From Symbiodinium microadriaticum (taxonomy: Eukaryota > Sar > Dinophyceae > Suessiales > Symbiodiniaceae), in assembly GCA_001939145.1 (NCBI GenBank), contig LSRX01000251.1, positions 541,410 through 605,409 of the forward strand: a stretch of 64,000 nt of DNA, read 5' to 3'. Each line of letters opens with the position of its first letter. Positions within the stretch are counted from its first letter, which is position 1. This document shows, in pieces, positions 46,415 to 56,499 of the stretch. The position numbers and the translations under genes are program-made. Under the pieces are notes generated by a model. It was given only the letters and a program-made list of their open reading frames with translations, was not told where the DNA came from and did not search any database.

Positions 46415-46918
46415 CTATAGCACGGATGACGAGGGGTCAAGGGTGATCCCCTTCTCCTGCACTGACTGCACAGACCGCTCGGCTTCACCATTGCTCTGGC
46501 CATGGTGGTCCCCCCTGGGTGACTCTTCCGGCACGATCTCCCCAGAGGAGCCGTTACGAACAGCTAGGGAGAGAGCTTTGATAGAAGCTTCTTGGTCGTT
46601 CTTCAGGATCAGCTTCTTGTAGCCCAGAAGAAAGGCTAGGTCCTTAAGAACAGCACGCTTAGGGTAGGTCGACCCGGTGGTGCCCTTGCACGGCAGGAGG
46701 TGCGAGAGGATAGCCTTGGAATGCCGGTCCCTCAAGACCACAGTCGGCAGTCCAGGTCCGTCTGCCCGCTCGTTGAAGTAGAGGTAGTCCATGCTCACAA
46801 CCGGAACAGTGGACTCCTGGCCTGACGCCTTGTGCTGGAAGGAACGACCCCGACCAGCTACACAAGCACGGCACCAACTCCTGTAGGGCACGTGGGACAC
46901 CCCATGAGCTGCTATCAT
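46415..46918 (-). CDS. copia integrase core
   Basis: Minus-strand frame from 46918. The start carries a GAG-pre-integrase-like zinc-binding end (H...H-VPYRSWCRAC). The catalytic core shows the acidic triad: Asp44 in VVSMDYLYF, Asp108 in LILKNDQE and Glu145 in SNGEAERSV. The last two are 36 residues apart, close to the DD35E spacing. The protein would insert element DNA with a 5-bp stagger, matching the AGGAG duplication. The frame stops at 46415 and homology continues in another frame. Confidence 0.8.
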   Translation of the reverse strand: MIAAHGVSHVPYRSWCRACVAGRGRSFQHKASGQESTVPVVSMDYLYFNERADGPGLPTVVLRDRHSKAILSHLLPCKGTTGSTYPKRAVLKDLAFLLGYKKLILKNDQEASIKALSLAVRNGSSGEIVPEESPRGDHHGQSNGEAERSVQSVQEKGITLDPSSSVL

Positions 46919-47062
46919 TTCAGGCGTGGGCCGATCTGGTCGTGCTAGAGGTTGGGCTTACTGGCCTTCTTCCTCAGCAGGTGGCTGGGCAGAAGCCGAT
47001 GCGGCTTCTCCCTTTGACGACCCAGAACCTTCGCCTACGTACAAAGACCCAGACCTTAGCTG

Positions 47063-47310
47063 CACAGGACTTTTCTCTTCTTCTCCAGGTTTGCGCCTCG
47101 GGTTCTTCTCTTCTTCTCCTTTAGCTTTGCGCGTTAGGTTCTTCTCCTTCTTCTCCTCTCCTTTGCGCATTGGGTTCTCCTCCTTTTTCTCTTCTCCTTT
47201 GCGCATTGGGTTCTCCTCCTTTTTCTCTTCTCCTTTGCGCATTGGGTTCTCCTCCTTTTTCTCTTCTCCTTTGCGCATTGGGCTCTTTTCCTTCTCCTCA
47301 TCTTCTTCCC
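47063..47310 (-). repeat. 36-bp minisatellite encoding a 12-residue charged repeat
   Basis: On the minus strand about six 36-base units encode MRKGEEKKEENP and variants, starting at or just upstream of 47278. The first three units are near identical and the later ones decay. The repeat lies between protease and integrase. Its translation is a highly charged, probably disordered linker. Confidence 0.85.
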
Positions 47311-47508
47311 CTTCGGATCCTATGAAAAAGTGGTCGGGAGAACTAGCTACAGGTAGGGGCCTAGGCAGGTGAAAAACACTACCTTCTCCTACCGCGCCAA
47401 AGTGGCTCTGAAGTGAAACTTCGCTACTCTGTACACTAGCAGTGCGCTCCCCTAAAGCTACTGCGAGGTTGGTTGAAACACTTCCGCTTTGCTTCGGCCT
47501 TACCTGCT

Positions 47509-47916
47509 TCAGCGTTTCGCCTTTCTGCAGTGCCGCAGGAAACCCTTTAAAGCAAACGTCGGCTTAGGCGACCCATTAACCTTAAAGGTCAGTGCCCTGT
47601 CGCGGTTTCCTTTCACGTGGATGGTCGCCTTCGACCCTTTCAAGAGGATCGTGTGCCTCTGCTTCAGCACCTGGGTGGCGCTGAGAAGAGCACGCTGCAC
47701 CGAGGCCACACTAAAGCGGACTTTGAAGGAAAATCCCTCGGCCGACTTCAGCGCAACCACGGCGGTTCCAAGGTTAGGAAGCCAGCTCCCATCCGCCGCG
47801 CGGAAGCCAGCAGGACCCTCAGCCGGTCCCCACTCCAGGTGCTTCACCCACTCCTTGGGCACCACGTTGTGGCTTGCACCGCTGTCCAGGATCACCTGGA
47901 TGGTGGCGTACACCAC
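47509..47916 (-). CDS. copia aspartic protease
   Basis: Minus-strand frame of 135 codons. IQVILDSGASHNVVP contains the DSGA catalytic motif of retropepsins, with the catalytic Asp at about residue 11 of this frame, followed by a GFRAADGSWLPNLG segment. It would process the Gag-Pol polyprotein. It is in the same frame as the charged region at 48295-49503, but in a different frame from integrase and reverse transcriptase. Confidence 0.8.
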   Translation of the reverse strand: MVYATIQVILDSGASHNVVPKEWVKHLEWGPAEGPAGFRAADGSWLPNLGTAVVALKSAEGFSFKVRFSVASVQRALLSATQVLKQRHTILLKGSKATIHVKGNRDRALTFKVNGSPKPTFALKGFLRHCRKAKR

Positions 47917-47996
47917 TGCCTCCTTTGCTCCTTCCCGCCTCCTGGCAGGCTTCGGGGCCCTCGACCCAAAGGCCGGTGCCCTGGGTCGGAGTCTTC

Positions 47997-48365
47997 CTAG
48001 CCCCTTTGCGTTGCGTCGTCCTCCTCGCCTTCGCTCAGAAGCTCCTTCGCCCTTTGCTCGGCCCTCGCAGCCTTCCGTTTCGGGTAGTAGCGGTCGGCAG
48101 GAAGGGTACTCTTAACCCGCCAGCTTTGGCATGAGCCACAGTCGCTCTCCTCGTCGAGGGCTGCCGGCACGAGCTCCTCGCCCGCGGTCCCACGAGGACC
48201 CAAGGCTAGCATCTTCTGCCTGATGCCAACCCTTTGCCGAAACCGGGCTCCACCTCCGTACTGCTTCGCCAGCCCCTTCCTCGGAACCTTGCTCTCAGCC
48301 AGGGCTGGCCGGTGGCCCGTCAGGTAGTTTACCGCCCGAGAGAACAGCTGGCTGCGCTTGTTCAC
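47997..48365 (-). pseudogene. copia polyprotein fragment upstream of protease
   Basis: Minus-strand frame with SRAVNYLTGHRPALAESKVP, a CGSCQSWRVKS segment and a charged end. It is probably part of the polyprotein between the charged region and protease, displaced in frame. I recognise no domain. Confidence 0.4.
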
Positions 48366-49503
48366 CTACGCTCTCGCCGCTAGGCCCAGTTTTAGTCTTG
48401 GGCTCCCGGTGCCACGGTGCTGAGGCGATTGCCTCGCGCACCTTCCTTTTCTGCTCCTCGGTGAGGTCTGCAACTCCTGAGCGCACCGTTGCCCCCGTGC
48501 CGTGTCCTGGGAGGTGGAATCGGCATCGCCTTGGGCTTAGGTGGAGGTCCCTTCGGCTCGCTGGGCTTTTCCGACCCCTGAGCCCTTCGCTTCTTTGGCA
48601 GGGGCCGAAGCGGCTCGCTGCCAGAAGCTGAGGCACCCGAAAGCCTCTCTTCGCGCATCTCCTTGTTGCCCTGGCCTTCCTTCGGGCCTCTTGCCTCTTC
48701 TTTCCCTCGCGACCCTCTGGCGTCATCTTCACGGGCCGGACGCTCCAGTCCCTCTCCTTGGGCTCGTCGAGCTCATCGCCCGAGTGCTCCCTTTCCTCGG
48801 GACGGCCCCTCAGCATGGATTTCTTCCTTCGAGAGGGCGGTGCGGCAACCTGGCCCCCCGGCCTCCGGTAGCAGAGCACACTAGGCACGTTGAACCTCCG
48901 CTCTAGGGCCTCCTCTCGGCCAACTCGTGCTTCGGCTTGGGCCTTTCGCAAACTTTGTCGGTGCAAGGCGGCCCTTTGCCGGCTTTTCTCTTTGCGCTTC
49001 GCGAGACGAGCATTGCGTCCTGCGAGACGAGCATTGCGTCCTGCCGCCAAGTCCGCTTTGAGTCGAGCCGACATTCCTTCGCCCTTGCTTTTCTTCAGCT
49101 CTTGGGCGCGCTTAATCTGGTCCCTCACTTGGTCCAGCATAAGCTGCAGCTTGGAAACCTCGCCAGGCTCGGCATCGTCGCCCTTGGCCTGCTCCTTTTC
49201 AAGACTCTCCTCGAGCTCCCTCCTCCGTTCCTGGAGCTTGTTGAGAACACTTGTGTTCGCCATCCTAAGCCCCACCGGCGTTGAGCTCGTCGAGCCTGCC
49301 TTCGCCTTGGCCTGGGGCCGGTCCGTAGAACTCCCTGCCCCGGGCGAGGAGCGATGCGCTCCCTCGCCCCCGGTCTCTTCTTCATCCTCTTTCTCGTCCT
49401 TTTGGCCCTTCGCCGAGCCCTCGCCTTCCAAGGCGCCTATGAAACCCAGCTCGGCTTCCTCGTCGGGTTCTTCTGCCTCATAAGCAGCGTCGCCATCATC
49501 CAT
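48295..49503 (-). pseudogene. copia polyprotein: charged, coiled-coil region
   Basis: A 402-codon minus-strand frame. It begins with an acidic stretch, then a Leu/Glu/Lys heptad-like segment (NKLQERRRELEESLEKEQ) suggesting a coiled coil, then an Arg/Lys-rich stretch. Near 48658-48520 the better-looking sequence (REERLSGASASGSEPLRPLP and following) is in a neighbouring frame. The original frame then resumes with VADLTEEQKRKVREAIASAP, so two compensating shifts are likely. I know no function for this insert between the zinc knuckle and protease. Confidence 0.5.
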
Positions 49504-49513
49504 GGCGTCCTCC

Positions 49514-49858
49514 TCAGCACCCTCGAGCTCGTGAGCGCCCCTGGTGCCGTCCTTTACTACCCTTATTCCCTTGAGCCTTAAGTTTGGCCACGTCGGCGCC
49601 CTTACCTTTACCCTTGTCTTTATACCAGCAGTCCCTAGCTAGGTGACCCTTCTTGGAGCATACAAAACACTCCCAGTCCTCCTTCTTGCCACCTTTCCCT
49701 TGGTGGCCGTCGCCTTTCTTTCCTCCTTTTCCTTTGGGTCCCTTGGCCCCCTTCAAAGCATCGACTTCCATCGGCACGGCCCCATCGGTGGCGGTAAAGG
49801 CTATCCGCAAAGGACACGATTTCCCGACGAAGCAAGTCGTAGCTCGTAAGCCTCCCAA
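49514..49858 (-). pseudogene. copia Gag C-terminus with CCHC zinc knuckle
   Basis: Minus-strand frame with CFVCSKKGHLARDC (49628-49669), a canonical CX2CX4HX4C retroviral-type zinc knuckle that binds RNA. It is flanked by Gly/Lys-rich stretches. The N-terminal Gag frame joins this one by a shift near 49790-49800. Either the shift is a mutation or it is a programmed frameshift. Confidence 0.8.
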
Positions 49859-50630
49859 GGTTCAGCTCCAAGTGACCCTGGAGGTCCGAAGGCGTAAGGC
49901 CGAGCAGTGACACCATCTTCTGCTGCTCGGTGAGGGCGCTACAGTCCTTGTGCTGGCTGTGCCTCCTGTGGGCGTCTCCCCACTTCTCGATCGCAGGCAC
50001 CAGGTCGGTGACCGAATCCACCGGGTGGGTGCTCATAAGAGACCGAAGCCACCTCATAGAGGTAACCATGTTTGCAGGGTCCAGCCGCACATGCAGACGA
50101 CGATACATATCGAGCCCTGAGCCCGTCGAGCTGTTCATCGTGATATCACCGGGCGCTTCATTCGTGAGGGTCCCCAGGACCACCTCAAGCTGCCGGTTGA
50201 ACTCGAGAACCGCTTCCTTGGTGACGCCAGGAATCGAAGTCGACTCCAGGCTCGCCAAAGTGATCTCCGAATCGCCCTTTTCACGGGCCCAAGATAAGAT
50301 CTTTCGAGCTTCCGGGAATTGGCTGGCCAACCAAAGCTCTAGCCTGTAGTTCCACTGTCTCCAGTTCCTCGAGGCTTCCTCAAGCGAACCCCCAAGTGGG
50401 CTTGGGCGGCCCACCGCCTTCACATCTATGAGACCCCTTGGCCTCGAAGCCCCTTGAGTAGACGAGGCTATGTTCTGCGTTGCAGCTGCAAGCTGCTGCT
50501 GCCCATGAAGCTGGGCTCCCATCATTTCCTGCAGCCTTTGAAGCTGCTCCTGTTGCCCTTGAAGCAATCTTAGCAACATCTCTTCACCTTGTGTTCCCCC
50601 ACCTCCAGTGGGACTTCCGGGTTGGGACAT
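49800..50630 (-). CDS. copia Gag
   Basis: Starts at ATG 50630, with a Gln/Leu-rich N-terminus (EEMLLRLLQGQQEQLQRLQE), then a W..W...L..WL segment (NWRQWNYRLELWLASQFPE) typical of copia-type Gag, and ends with LTSYDLLRREIVSFADSL, after which the reading passes to the zinc-knuckle frame. As written the frame runs on to 49635, but the last 50 or so residues are out-of-frame translation. It would form the virus-like particle of the element. Confidence 0.75.
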
Positions 50631-50833
50631 CAGTCCCTCTTAACTGCCTCGTAAGGCGATCCAACAACCTTCTTGGACAATCCTGCAGTCGAACTCCCGC
50701 GTTGTGGAAGATCCGCTGCAACTTCCGGATCCGCTGAAACTTGGCTACCAGTCGAACCCAGTTAGCCCTGGCTCTGGCCGCTCTCGCTCCTCTTCTTAGA
50801 GCACAACAGCAGCCCATCCAGGCTGCTCCGCGA

Positions 50834-50930
50834 CCTCTGCTATTGGCCTTGAGCCAAAACGTCGATTGCGAAATGAATTATAATGCACTGTACACAAGCT
50901 AGCCTACCCTATGCCCCTCACTTCCAGTCA
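50834..50930 (-). repeat. 5' LTR of the copia element
   Basis: Minus-strand 97 bp beginning TGACTGG. The 96-bp core is identical to 43664-43759. It contains TTATAATTC (a TATA-like word) and, about 24 bases downstream, the spliced-leader-like TTTTGGCTCAAG (50848-50859). The sequence just inside begins TCGCGGAGCAGCCTGGATGG. The TGGATGGGC part could be a primer-binding site, but I cannot match it to a tRNA by eye. Confidence 0.85.
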
Positions 50931-50935
50931 AGGAG
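50931..50935 (+). repeat. right target-site duplication (AGGAG)
   Basis: Matches 43642-43646. The downstream TCTGTACATAATTATTTATG matches the empty site in copy 1. Confidence 0.85.
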
Positions 50936-51062
50936 TCTGTACATAATTATTTATGTATGCATGCACGTTTGTTTTTGTGGTTGTATGTTTGTACGTTTGT
51001 GTGCATGTAGGTCTGTAGTTCTGTGGGTCTGCAGGTATGTCTGCATGTCTGTCTATCTGTAT

Positions 51063-51136
51063 GTCATGTTTGTGTTTGTGCATGTATGCATGTATGCATG
51101 TATGCATGTATGTACGTATGTACGTATGTACGTACG

Positions 51137-51167
<31 letters not shown>

Positions 51168-51170
51168 TTC
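51063..51170. repeat. TATG/TACG tetranucleotide microsatellite
   Basis: CATG/TATG then TACG and TATG units, inside duplication copy 2. Confidence 0.9.
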
Positions 51171-51503
51171 TGCAGTTCATGTTTACTTCATATATGAAGG
51201 AACCCCCCCAAACCCCCCAAGGCCCAAGGAGGCGAGTTCCAGCCTCCGTAATAAGAGTCCAGATCCAGCATCAGAGCCACTCATCAGTGTCATGAGTTTT
51301 ACCTGTGCTTGTGTAGTGTTTGTGAGAAGTGTCACAGCCCAGCTTCAGGCCAAGCCTCAAAGCCTTTTCAGTTCCTTTGAGCTTTCATCGACATAAGCAA
51401 GATTCTGGTTTCATTTTTTTGCGCTCCGGCCGCTTGGATTCTGCAAATACGGGGGGGTGTGTGTTTCTAATTGCGTTCTGGGAATTGGATTGTGCAGTTA
51501 GGC

Positions 51504-51745
51504 GGTGTAGTTAGGTTGTATACAAATTTATGTCTGCACGTATGTACGTGCGTATGTATGTATGTGTATGCATGTACGTGCGTTTGTGTTTGTGTATGTA
51601 TGCATGCAATGTATGCATGTAGGTAATGTATTAATGTATGTATGTATGTATGTATGTATGTATGTATGTACGCATGTACGCATGTATGTATTCATATGTG
51701 TGCGTGTGTAGATAAGATTTTTGCGTACAGCATGCGCATATGTAC

Positions 51746-51783
<38 letters not shown>

Positions 51784-51834
51784 TTATACATATATATATA
51801 TATAGATAGATAGATAGATAGATAGATAAATTTA
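51504..51834. repeat. TATG, TACATA and TAGA microsatellites
   Basis: TATG-type units from 51536-51700, ACATAT hexamers at 51745-51790, a short TA run and GATA units at 51803-51828. Confidence 0.9.
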
Positions 51835-52449
51835 CATATGTCATGTGTGCACGTATGCTGTTTAGGGCTGGCATTGGTTAAGCCTTCTCCCTTCTCTCTA
51901 CGATTTTCCATGCCCGCCGACGGCGACGGTGACTCTAAAGCTGTCCTGCAAGCATCGAACGCTCCGAACTCGTCGGCCACATTAGTTTGCAAAAAGAGCG
52001 CAGGCGTCTCGATGTCCTAGAGGAGAGCGGCCATTTGCCGCAGAGGCCCAGACATTGCAGCACGTGCCCGCTGGTTGTCTCAACACCTCCCTTGCTTGCT
52101 GCCATGGAGGCTCGCGGACAGGCTTCTCAGCTGCCTGGGCCGTACTCTGAAAGCCGCCAAGTGCACTGGGGCTTTGCCTTTGCAGGATCCGTGTCCGTCT
52201 CTCGAACCTGCAGTCGCGGCGGTTAGAGGGCAGCGAGATTCTAGATCTTATACTTAGCTACAAAGCTGTGGTTCATTGTGGCTTGGGCATATTCTGGAGA
52301 TGTAGGGGCAGGTCTTCAAGCACCGCAAGCCATAAAGGAGTGCCATCTTGAGCGCAAATCGAGCTTCGCAAAGCATTCAACTGCTACCGTGCTACCGTGT
52401 CTGCTGCAGTGCGTTGAGGCCCCGCTTCCACGAACCTCAGTGCGATCGT
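51835..52449. other. possible degenerate coding fragment, unassigned
   Basis: GC-richer sequence with short open frames on both strands. The minus strand around 51900-52000 (TNVADEFGAFDACRTALESP) looks faintly protein-like but runs into the microsatellite. No domain is recognised. Confidence 0.15.
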
Positions 52450-53464
52450 TCCAGTATATTGTCGCACATTAACGCTTAGTACTGAGTTGTACATATATAA
52501 GAACATCTAATTGACGCTCATAAGCTAAAGCAGGAAGCATGCTTAAACTGGCAGCTGGAAGATACGCAGCCGACCTTTGATGTTGACACAACGAACACAA
52601 AACTTGGCTGATACTGACATATTGATCAAAAACTCTTCAATCACAAATGAAGTTTTGCGCAGCTAACATGTCACTCCCATGTATATAGAATTCGATCATA
52701 TATAGCTGGTCATTAGATAGTGTTCACAGGTGAAGTTAGCTAATTCTTCTTTGATGTTGCACTGAATTTGTAGGGAGAGCTTTCGAATCAAGCATCCATT
52801 GAAGTCCCAACTGTTGCTTGGCACGGCTAGCTTAAAGTGTTGCTTTGATCTTTCATTGGGACCTCAGCCGGGGCAGTAGCATGCTGGAAGCAAAACACAG
52901 TTCTTACACAATTCAAAAACGCAATTTTGAGGCAATGCGCAGCATATGGGCACGTCTCCCTCTCAATGAGCGAATAAACAGTAGTCAACATCACCAAAAG
53001 TTCCGCCCTTGCTGAAGTATGTATTGTGTCAGCATTTACCGAAGTAGTATTACCGCAATGACCTGTTACTAATCGCTTCCCCCTAACATTAAGCGGGGGG
53101 GCCCAAAAATAAACTCGGAACTCCCCCCTAATTCAGAGCAGGTTTTAAAGGGCAGGGATGATTTCGGATGGATTCGCACCAATGTGTGTTTATTATTAGG
53201 GTGGTGTTTAATGAAAGGGGCGGTGATGAATATTCAGTATTGAGTATTTCTGAAAAGTACTTTGAAATCCAGAATCCAATTAAGTGTTGCATGGGTACTA
53301 GCTGGTTTGCAGCCAAATGCGCGCCCTAAACTAGTATGTGTTGTTATACTGTAGATAAACACTTACTGTTATGATCATGCACCAAATGTAACGCAGTGTG
53401 CTTACAGAATATCTAATACACTACTTGGCTGCAATGTGCTCTTATTGGGTGGTGTTGCTCATAC
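52450..53464. other. AT-richer island, no gene recognised
   Basis: Clearly more A/T-rich than the rest of the window and poor in open frames over 60 codons. Contains short homopolymers of G and C near 53090-53130. I see no RNA gene. Confidence 0.5.
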
Positions 53465-53775
<311 letters not shown>

Positions 53776-53833
53776 TGTCGCAAAGTATACACTAGCTGAA
53801 CGCTGAATCTTTATCAATGCTTATGAACCCGAC

Positions 53834-54472
53834 TTGGAGACTGTAGGCTTCGTTGATTGGGGTGCATCTAACATGCAGTTCAAAACTTTACATTCACGAA
53901 ATACAGAACAAGTGAACATGCAGTATTCAAAGGCACCTGTATTACAAATGCAATTAACTAATGAGTATTACCTGGATAGCCATGACTGGGTGTTTCGCCG
54001 TTCTTCGCCGCAATGCCAGCATTTTCTATGTCTTCTAGACCATGAGAACCATAGCCTTCAGTTGTTTCAAATCTCTCGTTTTGGAAAGTTTGTACACAAT
54101 GCACATAGGCGTGCTGGCCATACTGCTACAACAGCTGAAACGAACATTTGCTTGCTTCGGTTTCTGACATCTTTTTTGCAAATCCGAGCGGGGATCTTTT
54201 GTTTTTTTAGGCGAGTTTCGATTGGTGACGCGAACCTCGAAACCAGGCAGATGGCAGAACCTCCGGTGTGCATGATCGACTTGGGTGTGGGCGGGGGTTT
54301 CCACATGTACGTATATGTACATGAACATGGACATGCAATACCGTGCATTTGTGTATGGTACTATGACTTACCAGGGCTCCCCAGGCAGACTACGAATCAC
54401 CGGCTCGAGAAAAGCACAAGAAAGTTATATGTCCCAGCACAAACTAAAAGGCACGAACACGAAAAATCATAG
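53834..54472 (+). CDS. hypothetical open frame, 212 codons
   Basis: The longest non-repetitive open frame in the AT-richer island. It has ordinary amino-acid diversity (Cys, His and aromatic residues included) but no recognised motif, signal peptide or membrane segment. Overlapping minus-strand frames exist at 54035-54348. It may be a chance frame. Confidence 0.15.
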   Translation: METVGFVDWGASNMQFKTLHSRNTEQVNMQYSKAPVLQMQLTNEYYLDSHDWVFRRSSPQCQHFLCLLDHENHSLQLFQISRFGKFVHNAHRRAGHTATTAETNICLLRFLTSFLQIRAGIFCFFRRVSIGDANLETRQMAEPPVCMIDLGVGGGFHMYVYVHEHGHAIPCICVWYYDLPGLPRQTTNHRLEKSTRKLYVPAQTKRHEHEKS

Positions 54473-54735
54473 ACGTAGCACAATTTCAGAGCTCAAACTA
54501 CCAACCAGGCAAGGAGCAGACCAACCGCAACATCAAAAGTCTGCCGAGCACAGATTGCAAATCACGATCTCTAACACACACGTAAGAAACTGCAATGTTT
54601 TCGAGCGCAACGAATATTTGGTAATACAAGTCGCGAGCACAACAAAGCGCAGCGAAATCATTCTTGCTGAGCGCAAAAAACAGTTCAGAACACAAAAGCC
54701 TCGGCGGTTCGATGATGGTGTGGTGGCGTGGTCAT

Positions 54736-54751
54736 AGTGTGGTGATGGTGG

Positions 54752-54782
<31 letters not shown>

Positions 54783-54791
54783 GCTGGTGTC
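54736..54791. repeat. GTG trinucleotide microsatellite
   Basis: GGTGGT-type run with a GCTGGTGCTGG end. Confidence 0.9.
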
Positions 54792-55789
54792 ACTCCTGTC
54801 AGCACGTGCTTGTCGTTCGCAGAACCATTCGGTGGGGGATGTTGCATGGAGGAAGTTCCTGCGGATATTAGTCTGTCGTTATTAACTTCTTGTTGTTTAG
54901 TTTCCTCGGTGTAAGGTATACAGTATACCGATATACCATGGCCATGTACCCCAAACCTTTCGGAGGAGCTCTCCTTGCGTTTGGCATCCTTCGCCGACAA
55001 TGCAGAGCCACTCAGGAGCACAGCTTTCGTCTTGGCATTTGTGATGAAGGGACAGTATGTTGTCTACGGCGTCTACGGCCGATGGGGCTTCGTCGCGCAC
55101 AGCACTGGGCCACAGTAATACTGAAGAAGAAGAGAAGATTTTTGAAGCCTCGTATGACCCAGTCCTTGCAGGCCGTCCTCCGAAGCTCGCATTGCTCTCA
55201 TCGAGGGTCTCGAGTCCCTGCCGCTGCGACGGCTGCAGCTTAGCGCTTCGTGCCTGTGTTCCTGAAGTTGCAGTCTTCCTCATGCCGCTGTGATTACCAT
55301 TCCTGTTGTTTCCATCAGATCCCGGGTTTTCTTTGACTTCAGCTGTTGTTCCGCCAGGCTTCCTGCCACTTCGGCAGAAAGATGTTTTGGAGAAGGCCGG
55401 GCTGGCAGAGCCTTGCGGTGCGAATGTAAGCAGTTTTGCACCTGAGGGTTACTTCCTGAACCGGTAGATCACATGCCACAGTTCAACGAAGCGCAAACCG
55501 AGCACGTCGTGTTTTACATGAGCGCCTGATGCCTAAGGTGAGGCCTGAAACCTCGAGAATAAACAGCATGGGAACGCACAGCAAGTGTAGTGCACTCTGG
55601 TGTATAGGACACAAAGCCCCACACGGTATCATGTCAGGTGGAGGATGCAAGCAGCGGGAGGTGTTTAACCTTCACATCAATGCTTAGAGGGCTTGGCCAT
55701 CTGGAGCATCTCGTCCTGACCCACAACGGCATGTTTGGAGATGTTGCCATGGAGTTGGCAAAGGTGGGGAGCATTCTGAGGGCACATGT
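54792..55789. other. intergenic, no gene recognised
   Basis: Frames on both strands at 54890-55293 overlap and have no recognised motif. Confidence 0.35.
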
Positions 55790-56320
55790 GCGAGTGTTAT
55801 AGCAGCAGCACTAGTGGTTGAGTTGTAGCTGAGTCGTAGTTGACTCGTAGCTGTGTAGTGGTTGAGTAGTAGCTGAATACTGGTCGAGTAGTAGTTATCT
55901 AATGGTTGAGTAGTAGTGGTGGTAGTAGCAGTATTAGATAGCACTAGCGCTAGCACTAGCGCTAGCACTAGCACTATAGCTTTAGAATATAGCAGTAGCA
56001 GCAGCAGTAGCAGCAGTAGTTGCAGCAGTAGTCGCGGCAGCGGAAGCGGCAGCAGCAGCAGCAGCAGCATCAGCACTAGTAGCAGTAGTTTCAGTAGCGG
56101 TACCAGCAGCTGTTGGTTCAGTTGGAGTTGGATGCAAGAGTCGGAGCATGAGAAGAAGTAGCTGTACAAAGTACAAGCACAGTACTAGCACTATTGGCTG
56201 TAGCAGTCGTATCAGTAGTAGCTGTAGCAGTAGCACTTGTGGTGGTAGAAGCTAAGTAGCAGGTGTAGCAGTAACAATCTTGATGATGGTAGCAGTAGAA
56301 GAAGACGGAGGAGGATAACA
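55790..56320. repeat. degenerate AGT/AGC trinucleotide array
   Basis: About 530 bases of AGT/AGC/GTA triplets. Near 55935-55975 there is a short run of AGCACT/AGCGCT hexamers. Poly-Ser and poly-Leu frames across it are artefacts. Confidence 0.9.
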
Positions 56321-56499
56321 AAACCAATAGGAGCCGTACGATCAGCCGTCGCAGGAGCAGTACTAGTCGCAGTCATACTGCTGACCCTCGTCATTTGTAC
56401 TCCACGGTGCGAGTACGAGTAGAAGATACTTGAAGTAGGATCTCCAGTCGCGATGTCGTCCTGTCGCGCCCGTCACAGTTATGTGAAAGCTAAGTTTTC

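Larger units (their letters stand above)
43647..50930 (-). mobile_element. Ty1/copia-like LTR retrotransposon
   Basis: A 7284-bp minus-strand element bounded by TG...CA and a 5-bp duplication. Order in transcription sense: 5' LTR, gag with zinc knuckle, a long charged and coiled-coil region, DSGA aspartic protease, a 12-residue tandem-repeat region, integrase, then reverse transcriptase and RNase H, then 3' LTR. Integrase before reverse transcriptase defines the copia order. The 96-bp core of the two LTRs is identical, indicating a young insertion. Even so, the coding region changes frame repeatedly, so this copy is probably not autonomous, unless some shifts are programmed or are sequencing errors. 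Confidence 0.92.
35925..51503. repeat. segmental duplication, copy 2, split by a copia insertion
   Basis: Right unit, in direct orientation to 28910-35612. After removal of the 7.28-kb element at 43647-50930 and one copy of its target duplication, the collinear order matches copy 1. Copy 2 has about 1.1 kb of extra upstream DNA between 36450 and 37830, and about 230 bases (42299-42531) absent from copy 1. Confidence 0.85.

Noticed and set aside
46926-47372. Plus-strand frame with repeated SSPLRIGFSSFF
   Set aside because: It is the antisense of the charged repeat of the copia polyprotein. The minus strand carries protease, integrase and reverse transcriptase in order.
47489-49483. Plus-strand frames of up to 208 codons opposite the copia element
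   Set aside because: Shadows of the GC-rich minus-strand coding region, without motifs of their own.
50790-50833. Primer-binding site complementary to initiator tRNA-Met
   Set aside because: The usual TGGTATCAGAGC is not present next to the 5' LTR; a TGGATGGGC nearby could not be matched to a tRNA by eye.
51528-52260. Ankyrin-like gene fragment
   Set aside because: A few residues looked suggestive on the minus strand, but no ankyrin consensus could be aligned and stops interrupt the frame.
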